DNA from: Mycolicibacterium aurum
Lineage (GTDB): Bacteria; Actinomycetota; Actinomycetes; Mycobacteriales; Mycobacteriaceae
Direction: 5' to 3'
DNA length: 64,000 bases
Assembly (NCBI GenBank): GCA_900078775.1
Contig: LT549889.1
Span: forward strand, 5,518,001 to 5,582,000
Part shown: in pieces, positions 25,144-34,867 of the stretch
How positions within the stretch are numbered: position 1 is the stretch's first letter
Layout: the number at the start of each line of letters is the position of its first letter
Notes under the pieces: generated by a model
Told to the model about the DNA's origin: nothing
What the model saw: only the letters and a program-made list of their open reading frames with translations
Databases searched by the model: none
Program-made: the position numbers and the translations under genes

Positions 25144-26075
25144 CGACCGCCCTGCTCGATGGCGGCCGCCCACAACCCCTTGCCCAGCTCGGACAGGCGC
25201 AGCGACAGCTTCTCGGTGCGCGCGATCAACGGGCCGCGGGATGCGTTCTTGACCGCCCGCAACACCATCGGCTCCGCCATCAGTACCTCGTAATCCGCTT
25301 TCTGTGACGGGTCCTCCGGACCGATCTCGACAAGTCCAAGGGATAGCAGATGATCGACGTACTGCGGGACCATTTTGGGAAGTGCGACGTTCGCGGTGCG
25401 GCCGATCAGGCAGGCGTGCTGGAGCACCACCTGCCCGCGGGACCGGCTGTGCACGTTCACCAGTGGCGAGGACGCGCCGTCGGACAGGGCGCCGATGATC
25501 CGGGCCTCGTCGGCCACCAACTGGTCGAGCAGCCGATGGTAGAGCTCCTGCTGGCTGCCGCTGGTGCTCTGGTCCAGGGCCCGGTCGAGCAGCCGGCCCA
25601 GCTTGGTGTGCAGGGAATCGTTGACCGACGGATCGGGCTCGGTGGGCTTGGCCGGCTGCGGCGGGCTCTCCAATGCCTCCAGTCGCGCCTTGACCATGGT
25701 GGCCACCTGCTCCTCACCCCAGGCGGCCAGTTTGAAGCCCATCTTGGCGGCGTCGAAGGCGCGGTCGGTCAGACCGAGCGGGTCGAACCGCTTGGGCACC
25801 ATCGGGCGTTGTTTGGGGGTGCGGATGGCGATCGCGATGTCGCCCAGCGGGGTGGCCAAACGGAACCCGCGGCGGTTGAAGCCGTTGCGCTTGACCGGTG
25901 CCTTCTCGGTGACCTTGCCCTCGACGGGCTCGGCGGCCGGTGCGGGTTCCGGTTCGGCAGCGGGTTCCGGCGTCACGTCGGCGTCGGTATCGATGACCTC
26001 GGCGGCCAGGACCTCGGTGACCGGGACGTCCGGCGGGACCTCCGCAGGGCCATGATGCGGGAACTGCTCTGACAC
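25140..26075 (-). CDS. Abi-alpha/DUF4393-like protein coupled to the DUF445 gene
   Basis: 311 residues. An acidic, Pro/Ala-rich N-terminal region (residues 10-55, TPEPAAEPEPAPAAEP) precedes a basic stretch (KRNGFNRRGFRLATPLGDIA). A helical body follows (LTDRAFDAAKMGFKLAAWGEEQVATMV), then SQQELYHRLLDQLVADEARIIGALSDG, and a region MVPQYVDHLLSLGLVEIGPED. The latter two resemble proteins annotated Abi-alpha (DUF4393), a name inherited from an abortive-infection screen; no defence role follows from that. No signal peptide or membrane segment is seen. Its stop overlaps the DUF445 start by four bases, so the two proteins are made together and may form a membrane-associated complex. Family assignment is from recall of the pattern and should be verified. 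Confidence 0.6.
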   Translation of the reverse strand: MSEQFPHHGPAEVPPDVPVTEVLAAEVIDTDADVTPEPAAEPEPAPAAEPVEGKVTEKAPVKRNGFNRRGFRLATPLGDIAIAIRTPKQRPMVPKRFDPLGLTDRAFDAAKMGFKLAAWGEEQVATMVKARLEALESPPQPAKPTEPDPSVNDSLHTKLGRLLDRALDQSTSGSQQELYHRLLDQLVADEARIIGALSDGASSPLVNVHSRSRGQVVLQHACLIGRTANVALPKMVPQYVDHLLSLGLVEIGPEDPSQKADYEVLMAEPMVLRAVKNASRGPLIARTEKLSLRLSELGKGLWAAAIEQGGR

Positions 26076-26220
26076 CAGTGATCAACCCCCATGCACGAGA
26101 CGAGTGAGTGGCTGCGGTCACCCAGGACCGGTTAAGGCACGGTACCGGCTGAACGGTGGCCCGCGACTACTGCGGGGGTAGCAGTGGCGGACAGCACACG
26201 TCGGAGATCGGAAACCAGGG

Positions 26221-27906
26221 TCAGCCCAGTCGGGTCTGGGCGCACAGCAGAGTGCTCAACGGCACCGCGAACAGCAGCAGCGCCAGCGTCGGGTCGTCGG
26301 CGGAGACATCCGGATAGACGGTGACGATGGCGGCGGTCGCCGCGACCGCCAGCAGCTGGGCCGACACGGTCAACACGATGCCGGTGTGTGCGTCCCCGGA
26401 ATCCGACGGCATCGCCCACAGCAGCGCGAACAGCGCGGCCGTCACCGCGATCACCGGGGTCAGCGGCGCGGCGACGACGCTCGGCAACCAGGCGGTGCCC
26501 ACCACGATGAGCAGCGGGATCAGTACCAGCCGGTTGGCCAGTTCCGCCGGGATCGGGCCGGGTCGGCCGGCCAGCCCTGACACCGTGGCCACACAGGCGA
26601 TGACGGTGAGGCAGATGACCACCTGGGACGGTTTGGCCCAGAACGAGACCGGCACCTCGACGCCGAGCTGGGTCAGCGTCACATTGATATAGACGGGCAC
26701 CAGGAACAGCAGACCCACCCGGGCGACCAGGCGCCCGACCGTGTCGCGCCAGCGGGACCGCACCGCGACCGGCACCAGGGCGAGCAACGCCGTCCACATG
26801 ATCACCAGTTCCAGGCCGGGCGGCGGGGCGATCGCGCTCGCCGCCGGGCCGGTGATGGCGTTGGCGACCAGATTGGCCGTCACCACCACGGCGATGAGGA
26901 TCTGATTGGACAGCGCGCTGACCCCGACTGCCAGGGTGGTCGCGATATCGCCGCGCCGGGCGACCGGTGACCGGAAGGTGCGCTGCGTTCCGTATGCGAT
27001 GGCACCGGCGACCAGCACCGCGTGCGGCCAGGTTCCGGGCCCGCCGGGCGCCCAGTAGCCGTTCTGGAACCCCGAGGCGATGCCGCCGATGCCGGTCACC
27101 TCCAGCACGATGACCATGACGGCGACGGCGCACAGCAGCGCGGTGAAACCCCAGGTGGTCCGGTGCCGCGAAACGGTGTGCGCGATCGCGGATCGGGAAT
27201 GGGCGGCCATCGCCACACCGCCGGTCGCCATGGCGGCGACGAAGGCCAGCGCGATGGCGGGCACGTAGGTCTGGGCTCCGAGGTCGTCGAGTAACAGCAG
27301 CAGCAGGGCGTGCTGATCCTGTTGTGCGACGGGATCGTTCACCGCCAAGCCGAGCCGGATGTTGGCATACACGGCCGGGATCCAGGGCGCGGCGACCAGT
27401 CCGGCGAGCAGCACGCCCGGCCAGGGACCGATCGGCGCACGGCGCACGTGCAGGGAACGGAAGATCAGCACGGCGGCGGTGAGCCAGGCCGCGACCGCCG
27501 GGAGGGCCACCCAACTCCGGTCGATCGCCAGTACCAGAAGCGGGATCAGCGGGGTGCCGACGCCGGCGCCCCAGGCCACGACCGCGTGGTGGCGCGGGGC
27601 GTCCGGTCCGGTGGCCGAGCACAGGTAGCCCACCGCGGCCACGCCCGAACCCACCGCGATGCCGCACAGCAGCGGCCAGATGGGGGAGTAGTCGAAGACC
27701 AGTTCACCGGCGTAGAGCGCGTGCTGTTCGGGGGTGAACAGGCGGGGGATGAAACCGAAGGCCAGCATGACGGCCGCGCCGACCCAGCTCAGGACGGCAA
27801 GTGCACGGAGAGGCCGCGGCAAGGCGCCCGGGCGAAGACGGGCCGGGCGGTTTTTGGCCTCTTCCCACGCGGTTGCCGCGGCCTCCCATGTGTACACGCC
27901 GAGCAT
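26221..27906 (-). CDS. large multi-pass membrane protein divergent from dnaK
   Basis: 561 residues with about 14 hydrophobic segments covering almost the whole length (for example LAVLSWVGAAVMLAFGFI, LLCGIAVGSGVAAVGYL, AVAVMVIVLEVTGIGGIA, MWTALLALVPVAV, LVLIPLLIVVGTAWL). The short soluble N-terminus reads GVYTWEAAATAWEEAKNRP. No transporter or enzyme motif is recognised. The ATG at 27906 is chosen because the frame upstream runs into the dnaK control region and has no membrane-protein character. The gene shares a 194-base divergent control region with dnaK, so the HspR operators there could also affect it. The 145 bases downstream of the stop, toward the Abi-alpha-like gene, show nothing further. 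Confidence 0.8.
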   Translation of the reverse strand: MLGVYTWEAAATAWEEAKNRPARLRPGALPRPLRALAVLSWVGAAVMLAFGFIPRLFTPEQHALYAGELVFDYSPIWPLLCGIAVGSGVAAVGYLCSATGPDAPRHHAVVAWGAGVGTPLIPLLVLAIDRSWVALPAVAAWLTAAVLIFRSLHVRRAPIGPWPGVLLAGLVAAPWIPAVYANIRLGLAVNDPVAQQDQHALLLLLLDDLGAQTYVPAIALAFVAAMATGGVAMAAHSRSAIAHTVSRHRTTWGFTALLCAVAVMVIVLEVTGIGGIASGFQNGYWAPGGPGTWPHAVLVAGAIAYGTQRTFRSPVARRGDIATTLAVGVSALSNQILIAVVVTANLVANAITGPAASAIAPPPGLELVIMWTALLALVPVAVRSRWRDTVGRLVARVGLLFLVPVYINVTLTQLGVEVPVSFWAKPSQVVICLTVIACVATVSGLAGRPGPIPAELANRLVLIPLLIVVGTAWLPSVVAAPLTPVIAVTAALFALLWAMPSDSGDAHTGIVLTVSAQLLAVAATAAIVTVYPDVSADDPTLALLLFAVPLSTLLCAQTRLG

Positions 27907-27993
27907 CTTGGGTGGCCGCACTTGCAGTCGACTTGGAGTGCCGGCGGCGGGCGGGAACAAATCCCGACGCTGCCCCGTTGACCAGTACGACAA

Positions 27994-28069
27994 CTTGAGT
28001 GAGACAGACTCAACTCTGGCTTGACAGGACACCTGCTTCGGGTGCAGGCTTGAGCGAGGTTCACTCAGA
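27994..28069. promoter_or_regulatory. two HAIR elements (HspR operators) upstream of dnaK
   Basis: HspR binds CTTGAGT-N7-ACTCAAG. Site one, 27994-28014, is CTTGAGT-N7-ACTCAAC; site two, 28049-28069, is CTTGAGC-N7-ACTCAGA, 55 bases away. Both precede the dnaK ATG at 28101, and HspR is the last gene of the operon, giving the known autoregulatory loop. A TTGACA at 28021-28026 lies between them. Confidence 0.9.
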
Positions 28070-28100
28070 TCCGAAAAAAGCTATTCAGGAGGCAACCACT

Positions 28101-29956
<1,856 letters not shown>

Positions 29957-29960
<4 letters not shown>

Positions 29961-30571
29961 CACAGGGCGATTCGCACGAAGAGCCGGTGACCATCACCGA
30001 CAAGAGGCGCATCGACCCGGAGACCGGCGAAATTCGCGAGCAGGAGTCGGCCCCTCAGGAAGCCCCTGAGGGGTCGGCGCCCGCCGCCGACGCCGCCGGC
30101 GAGTCGCGTGCCGCCGGCGAGAAGGTCGCCGAACTGACCGCCGATCTGCAACGGGTCCAGGCCGAGTTCGCCAACTACCGCAAGCGGGCCCTGCGCGATC
30201 AGCAGGTCGCCGCCGACCGGGCCAAGGTCGGGGTCATCACCCAGTTGCTGGGGGTGCTCGACGATCTCGACCGGGCCCGCAGCCACGGTGATCTGGAGTC
30301 CGGCCCGCTGAAGGCGGTCGCCGACAAGCTGGTCAGCACCCTCGAGGGGCAGGGCCTGAGTGCGTTCGGTGCCGAGGGCGACGAGTTCGACCCGGCACTG
30401 CACGAGGCGGTCCAGCACGAGGGTGACGGATCGGCTCCGGTCGTGGGCACCGTCATGCGCCGCGGCTACAAGGTCGGCGACGTCGTGGTGCGCCACGCGA
30501 TGGTCGGTGTGGTCGACACGGTCGAGAATGCCGACGAAACCAGTGATCAACCAGCAGAATCAGCAGAGTAG
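29957..30571 (+). CDS. grpE: nucleotide exchange factor GrpE
   Basis: 204 residues. A long acidic and Pro/Ala-rich N-terminus precedes the coiled-coil helix (VAELTADLQRVQAEFANYRK). The core follows: LGVLDDLDRARSHGDLESG, then FDPALHEAVQHEGDG, PVVGTVMRRGYKVGDVVVRH and MVGVVDTVEN. GrpE releases ADP from DnaK. The GTG start overlaps the dnaK stop (GTGA). It ends 21 bases before dnaJ. The sequence matches mycobacterial GrpE with no missing segment. Confidence 0.97.
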
Positions 30572-30592
30572 AGGGTGAGGAGGTGACGCACG

Positions 30593-31774
30593 ATGGCTCA
30601 GCGTGAGTGGGTCGAGAAGGATTTCTACAAGGAACTGGGCGTCACCTCCAGCGCCTCCAAGGACGAGATCAAGCGCGCCGCGCGCAAGATCCTCGCCGAG
30701 AACCACCCCGACCGGAACCCCGGTGACTCCGCGGCCGAGGAGCGGTACAAGGCCGCCTCCGAGGCCAAAGAGGTGCTCACCGACGACGCCAAGCGCAAGG
30801 AATACGACGAGACCCGGCGGCTGTTCGCCAACGGAGGTTTCGGGCGTCGCAGCGGCGGCGGTGGCGGCGGTTTCGGCGGATTCGCCGACGGCGGAGCCGA
30901 ATTCAACCTGGGTGATCTGTTCGACCAGGCCGGTCAGGCCGGTGGCGCCAACATCGGTGACCTCTTCGGTGGTCTGTTCGGCCGCGGCGCTCAGCAGCCG
31001 CGGCCGAGCCGGCCACGGCGGGGCAACGATCTGGAGACCGACACCGAGCTGTCGTTCCTGGAGGCGACCAAGGGCGTGGCGATGCCGCTGCGGCTGACCA
31101 GTCCGGCTCCGTGCACCAACTGCCACGGCAGTGGTGCACGGCCGGGCACCAGCCCGAAGGTGTGCCCGAGCTGTAACGGCGCCGGCGTGGTCAACCGGAA
31201 CCAGGGTGCGTTCGGTTTCTCCGAGCCCTGCACCGAATGTCGGGGCAGCGGTTCGATCATCGAGCACCCCTGCGACGAATGCCGCGGCACCGGTGTGACG
31301 ACCCGGACCCGCACCATCAACGTGCGGATCCCACCGGGCGTCGAGGACGGTCAGCGGATCCGGCTGGCCGGCCAGGGTGAGGCCGGGCTCCGCGGCGCCC
31401 CGTCCGGTGACCTGTACGTCACCGTGCACGTCCGCCCGGACAAGGTGTTCGGCCGTGACGGCGACGACCTGACCGTCACCGTTCCGGTGAGTTTCCACGA
31501 GTTGGCTCTGGGCACAACGCTTTCGGTGCCGACTCTGGAGGGCAAGGTCGGTGTCCGGGTACCCAAGGGCACCTCGGACGGACGCATCCTGCGGGTGCGC
31601 GGCCGCGGTGTGCCGAAACGGTCGGGTGGTCATGGTGACCTGCTCGTCACGGTGAAGGTGGCGGTGCCGCCGAACCTGGACGGCGAGGTCGCCGAGGCGC
31701 TGGAGGCCTACGCGAAAGCCGAGCGGGCCAGTGGATTCGACCCGCGTGCCGGATGGGCGGGGAACCTCTCGTGA
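30593..31774 (+). CDS. dnaJ: co-chaperone DnaJ (DnaJ1 type)
   Basis: 393 residues with the complete DnaJ layout. The J domain has the HPD tripeptide (38-40). The Gly/Phe-rich linker is GGFGRRSGGGGGGFGGFADG. The zinc-binding domain (about 173-232) has four CxxCxGxG repeats: CTNCHGSG, CPSCNGAG, CTECRGSG and CDECRGTG. Two beta-barrel substrate-binding domains end the protein. It delivers clients to DnaK and stimulates its ATPase. GAGGAGG lies ahead of the ATG. The stop overlaps the GTG of hspR by four bases, matching the arrangement of Rv0352-Rv0353. Confidence 0.97.
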   Translation: MAQREWVEKDFYKELGVTSSASKDEIKRAARKILAENHPDRNPGDSAAEERYKAASEAKEVLTDDAKRKEYDETRRLFANGGFGRRSGGGGGGFGGFADGGAEFNLGDLFDQAGQAGGANIGDLFGGLFGRGAQQPRPSRPRRGNDLETDTELSFLEATKGVAMPLRLTSPAPCTNCHGSGARPGTSPKVCPSCNGAGVVNRNQGAFGFSEPCTECRGSGSIIEHPCDECRGTGVTTRTRTINVRIPPGVEDGQRIRLAGQGEAGLRGAPSGDLYVTVHVRPDKVFGRDGDDLTVTVPVSFHELALGTTLSVPTLEGKVGVRVPKGTSDGRILRVRGRGVPKRSGGHGDLLVTVKVAVPPNLDGEVAEALEAYAKAERASGFDPRAGWAGNLS

Positions 31775-32130
31775 GCAAGCGGAACGAGGCTCGGACGTTT
31801 CTGATCTCGGTGGCCGCCGAGCTGGCCGGTATGCACGCGCAGACCCTGCGCACCTACGACCGGCTCGGCCTGGTCAGTCCGCAACGCACCTCGGGAGGAG
31901 GTCGGCGTTACTCACAGCACGACGTCGACCTGCTCCGTGAGGTGCAGCGGCTGTCCCAGGACGAGGGTGTGAACCTCGCCGGGATCAAACGCATCATCGA
32001 GCTGACCAACCAGGTCGAGGCGTTGCAGAGCCGGGTGGCGGAGTTGACCGCCGAGGTAGAGCAGCTGCGCAAGCCCAGCACCGCGCTGGTGCTGTGGGAG
32101 CCCAGATCCGGGCGCCGCTCGGCCCGTTAG
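31771..32130 (+). CDS. hspR: heat-shock repressor HspR (MerR family)
   Basis: 119 residues. The MerR-type winged helix-turn-helix occupies the first 70 (VAAELAGMHAQTLRTYDRLG, then SGGGRRYSQHDVDLL). An IKRIIELTNQVEALQSRVAE coiled coil follows, and a basic end SGRRSAR. HspR binds HAIR sequences together with DnaK and represses the dnaK operon; two such sites lie before dnaK. The GTG at 31771 is chosen because it overlaps the dnaJ stop. It is slightly shorter than the 126 residues of M. tuberculosis. Its stop overlaps the stop of the convergent LuxR-type gene by four bases. Confidence 0.95.
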   Translation: MSKRNEARTFLISVAAELAGMHAQTLRTYDRLGLVSPQRTSGGGRRYSQHDVDLLREVQRLSQDEGVNLAGIKRIIELTNQVEALQSRVAELTAEVEQLRKPSTALVLWEPRSGRRSAR

Positions 32131-33404
32131 GTCAGGCCCGCACGGGCCCCCACGGCAGCGGCCTCGCTGCGGTTGGTGACCTCAAGCTTGCGTAGCAGGC
32201 CGGTGACGTGGAATTTGACGGTGCTCTCGCTGATGCCCAGGTCGGCGGCGATCGATTTGTTGCGTTTGCCCGCAGCCAAGTGTGCGAGCACTTCCAACTC
32301 GCGTGGATTCAAAGCGGCTAAACGGCTTTCGTTGTGCTGTGGCGCGGGCGGGTCGAGCGGCAGGGCGACCACGATGCGATTGCCCCACCCGGCGACGGTG
32401 TCGACGGCCAGGCTCCCGCCCAGGGCAGCTACCCGCCCACGGATTTGGCGCAGTAGGCCGCTACGGTCGAGGGTGCCCGAACTCTGGTCCCGGACCTCGA
32501 TGATCACGTCGGTCCCGTCGCAGTCCCAGGCGATGCGCAGCCGGCTGAACACTGGTTGTGCGCTACACGCGATGACGATGCTGCGCACCACGGCTCGCGC
32601 ACCGTGCGCCACCTCCCCAGGCAACGGCCGTCCGTCGGACGGCGGTTCGGCGAATTCGACCGCGGCTCCATCGCCGCGGAGCAGTGCGGCGAGTTCGTCG
32701 CGCATCCGGGCGAATGCGGTGATCACCGATTCCTCGGACAGCGCACGGTCGGATTCGTTGACCGACCGTGTCGCCAGCAGTGCCGCCGATGCGGTCTGAC
32801 TGGCGATGACGCGGGCCCTCCGGTCGTCCAGAGCGCTGGACCGCAGCGTGCGCAGTATCGCCGAGAGTGTCGCCTCATGGGCCTCGGTCAGCTGTGCGAT
32901 GGCGTGGGCACGTTCCTGTGATGCCGCCCTGGACCCGGCGAGGTAGTCGGGGCTGGCCTGCGCCACCTGCTGGCGGATCGAGGTTGCGACGATACCGAAC
33001 ATCGCGGACACCTTGGCGACGGCAGTATGGTCCATCCCGTAGTCGCAATCCGCTGCCGGCACCAGCACCAGCAGGGTGTCGCTTGGGTCGCGTCGCAACC
33101 AGGCCCGGCGGTACGTGCCGGCGATCAGGCAGCGCTGAATCCGACTGTGTCCCAGGGGTATGGCGTTTCGGAGTTCTTCCAATTCAGCCACCGTCACCCG
33201 GTCGATGAGCGCCGGGTTGCCTGCGACTTTGCGCGGTCGGCCGGTGCACTCCCGGGTGAAGATGACCAGCGCCTCATGGGGTGTCGTGTCGGCGATGAAC
33301 CCGGAGAACCGCACCGCGATGTCCGACAGGCTGCCGTCGATGACGTCCCGCATACCCGTCCACCCGGCTGCCGCAGCCGCAGCATACGGATCCGACACCG
33401 TCAC
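32127..33404 (-). CDS. LuxR-type regulator with histidine-kinase-like ATPase module
   Basis: 425 residues in three parts. Residues 1-190 form an uncharacterised input region. Residues 195-350 read like a NarX-type kinase core: a helical ERAHAIAQLTEAHEATLSAI segment in place of the usual phosphorylated H-box, then IEVRDQSSGTLDRSGLLRQI and RGRVAALGGSLAVDTVAGWG, which resemble the ATPase (GHKL) end. A C-terminal LuxR helix-turn-helix follows (LNPRELEVLAHLAAGKRNK, SESTVKFHVTGLL). Sensor kinase and output domain thus sit in one chain, with no obvious phosphorylatable histidine. GAGGAGG precedes the GTG start. It is divergent from hxlB-hxlA, suggesting it controls formaldehyde fixation. Confidence 0.85.
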   Translation of the reverse strand: MTVSDPYAAAAAAGWTGMRDVIDGSLSDIAVRFSGFIADTTPHEALVIFTRECTGRPRKVAGNPALIDRVTVAELEELRNAIPLGHSRIQRCLIAGTYRRAWLRRDPSDTLLVLVPAADCDYGMDHTAVAKVSAMFGIVATSIRQQVAQASPDYLAGSRAASQERAHAIAQLTEAHEATLSAILRTLRSSALDDRRARVIASQTASAALLATRSVNESDRALSEESVITAFARMRDELAALLRGDGAAVEFAEPPSDGRPLPGEVAHGARAVVRSIVIACSAQPVFSRLRIAWDCDGTDVIIEVRDQSSGTLDRSGLLRQIRGRVAALGGSLAVDTVAGWGNRIVVALPLDPPAPQHNESRLAALNPRELEVLAHLAAGKRNKSIAADLGISESTVKFHVTGLLRKLEVTNRSEAAAVGARAGLT

Positions 33405-33541
33405 GAACCCTCCTCGGGGTGTGCCACCGGATGACCTACTGGTCGACCGTCGAGGACAGACCCGGCGAATGGCCAGGTCCCAGAGGGAACTTCGGGCCTC
33501 ATCCTTATGACGGACACCACGCCGTGCACAGAAGGAGAGTC

Positions 33542-34123
33542 ATGACGGACACCGGCCGACAACGCGGCATCCGGTTCGGCGACGCCTGCGCCGCGGTGCT
33601 GGAGGAGAACCAGCGGCTGTTCGCGGGGATCGACGAGGACAGCTGGGCACGTGCCGGGGCCCTCATCACAGGTGCGCGTGCGGTACACGTGATCGGTTCG
33701 GGGCGTAGCGGTCTGGCGGCTCAGATGGCGGCCATGCGGTTGATGCATCTCGGGTTGTGCGTGCACGTCGCCGGGGAACCCACGGCCCCGGCGATCGACG
33801 CCGGTGACACGTTGGTGGCGGTATCCGGCTCCGGCGCGACCGAATCGGTCGTCCGGGCAGCGGGTGTCGCGCGGGACCGCGATGCCGGCGTCGTCGCAGT
33901 CACGACCTCCGCGACCAGCGCGCTGGCGACCCGCGCCGATGTCGTGGTCGTGCTGCCGGCCACCGACAAACAGGATCGTAGCGGTGCCATCAGTAGGCAG
34001 TACGCGGGCAGCCTCTTCGAACAGGCGGTACTGCTGGGCTTCGACGCCCAATTCCAGGTGTTGTGGACCGAATCGGCGCAGTCGGCCGACCGGCTCTGGG
34101 AACGACACGCGAACATCGGATAG
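33542..34123 (+). CDS. hxlB: 6-phospho-3-hexuloisomerase (ribulose monophosphate pathway)
   Basis: 193 residues with a SIS sugar-isomerase fold: AVHVIGSGRSGLAAQMAAMR binds the phosphosugar, and LVAVSGSGATESVVRAAGVA is the second SIS loop. It converts hexulose-6-phosphate, made by the next gene, to fructose-6-phosphate, completing formaldehyde assimilation. The ATG at 33542 has AGGAGAG seven bases before it and fits the family start; the open frame extends upstream but without coding character. Ends ten bases before hxlA. The isomerase-before-synthase order is a detail to compare with the rmpA-rmpB pair described in Mycobacterium gastri. Confidence 0.95.
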   Translation: MTDTGRQRGIRFGDACAAVLEENQRLFAGIDEDSWARAGALITGARAVHVIGSGRSGLAAQMAAMRLMHLGLCVHVAGEPTAPAIDAGDTLVAVSGSGATESVVRAAGVARDRDAGVVAVTTSATSALATRADVVVVLPATDKQDRSGAISRQYAGSLFEQAVLLGFDAQFQVLWTESAQSADRLWERHANIG

Positions 34124-34132
34124 GAGAATCAC

Positions 34133-34762
34133 GTGACCGAACTGCAGGTGGCAATCGATCTGCTCAGCACCGCCGACGCACTCGCGCTCACCCGGATGGT
34201 GGCTGATTACGTCGACATCATCGAACTGGGCACCCCGCTGATCAAGAGCGCGGGCCTCAGCGTGATCAGTGCTGTCAAGGCCGCGCACCCGGACAAACAG
34301 GTGCTGGCCGATATGAAGACGGCCGACGCGGGCAAGCTGGAGGCGGACCTGGCCTTCGCCGCGGGCGCGGATCTGGTGACGGTGCTCGGGACGGCGGGCA
34401 ATCCCACCATCGAGGGAGCGGTGCAGGCCGCGCGGGAACACGGCAAGCAGGTGGTCGCCGACCTGATCGGGGTGCCGAACAGGGTGGAGCGGGCCCGTGA
34501 GGTCGCCAAACTCGGGGTCGACTTGGTGGAGCTGCACGCCGGGCTCGACGAGCAGGCCCAGCCGGGCTATTCGATCGACACCCTGCTCGAGGACGGGAAG
34601 ATCGCGGGTGTTCCCTACTCGGTCGCCGGGGGGATAAATGCGAGCACCATCGTCGCGGTCCGCTCGGCCGGTGCCCAGATCGCGGTCGCCGGTGGCGCCA
34701 TCTACGGTGCGGACGATCCCGCTGAGGCGGCCAAGACACTGAGAGACGCCCTGCGCGGATGA
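34133..34762 (+). CDS. hxlA: 3-hexulose-6-phosphate synthase (formaldehyde fixation)
   Basis: 209 residues, a TIM-barrel of the orotidine-decarboxylase superfamily. Recognised segments are LQVAIDLLSTADALAL, VDIIELGTPLIKSAGLSV, the magnesium-binding VLADMKTADAGKLEAD, GADLVTVLGTAGNPTIEGAV, VELHAGLDEQA, and the phosphate-binding PYSVAGGINASTI and IAVAGGAIYGADDP. It condenses formaldehyde with ribulose-5-phosphate. GGAG precedes the GTG start. With hxlB it lets the cell detoxify or assimilate formaldehyde from methanol, methylamine or demethylation reactions. No methanol dehydrogenase is in the window. A hairpin (34775-34806) follows 12 bases after the stop. Confidence 0.96.
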   Translation: MTELQVAIDLLSTADALALTRMVADYVDIIELGTPLIKSAGLSVISAVKAAHPDKQVLADMKTADAGKLEADLAFAAGADLVTVLGTAGNPTIEGAVQAAREHGKQVVADLIGVPNRVERAREVAKLGVDLVELHAGLDEQAQPGYSIDTLLEDGKIAGVPYSVAGGINASTIVAVRSAGAQIAVAGGAIYGADDPAEAAKTLRDALRG

Positions 34763-34774
34763 ACACGAAGCAGC

Positions 34775-34806
34775 GCCCTGGACGCGGATCGGTTGGCGTC
34801 CAGGGC
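34775..34806 (+). terminator. hairpin after hxlA
   Basis: GCCCTGGACGC (34775-34785) pairs perfectly with GCGTCCAGGGC (34796-34806), ten-base loop, 12 bases past the hxlA stop. There is no T-run, so termination strength is uncertain, but it isolates the hxl pair from the next gene's promoter. Confidence 0.6.
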
Positions 34807-34867
34807 CCTTCGCATAGCCCGGTCGTTTGCCGGGCCCGGCGCGACGCCAGCTAGTACAGTCATCGGA

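Noticed and set aside
25140..26075. Phage-defence system suggested by the Abi-alpha-like name
   Set aside because: No toxin, nuclease or other defence genes nearby, and the neighbours follow ordinary mycobacterial gene order.
28021..28049. TTGACA as the -35 box of dnaK
   Set aside because: No TANNNT-like -10 at 16-18 bases; promoter position left open.
33500..33507. CATCCTTA before hxlB as a third copy of the mce/P450 promoter element
   Set aside because: Neither TACGGATGTG at the 18-base distance nor TACCTACGTAG is present.
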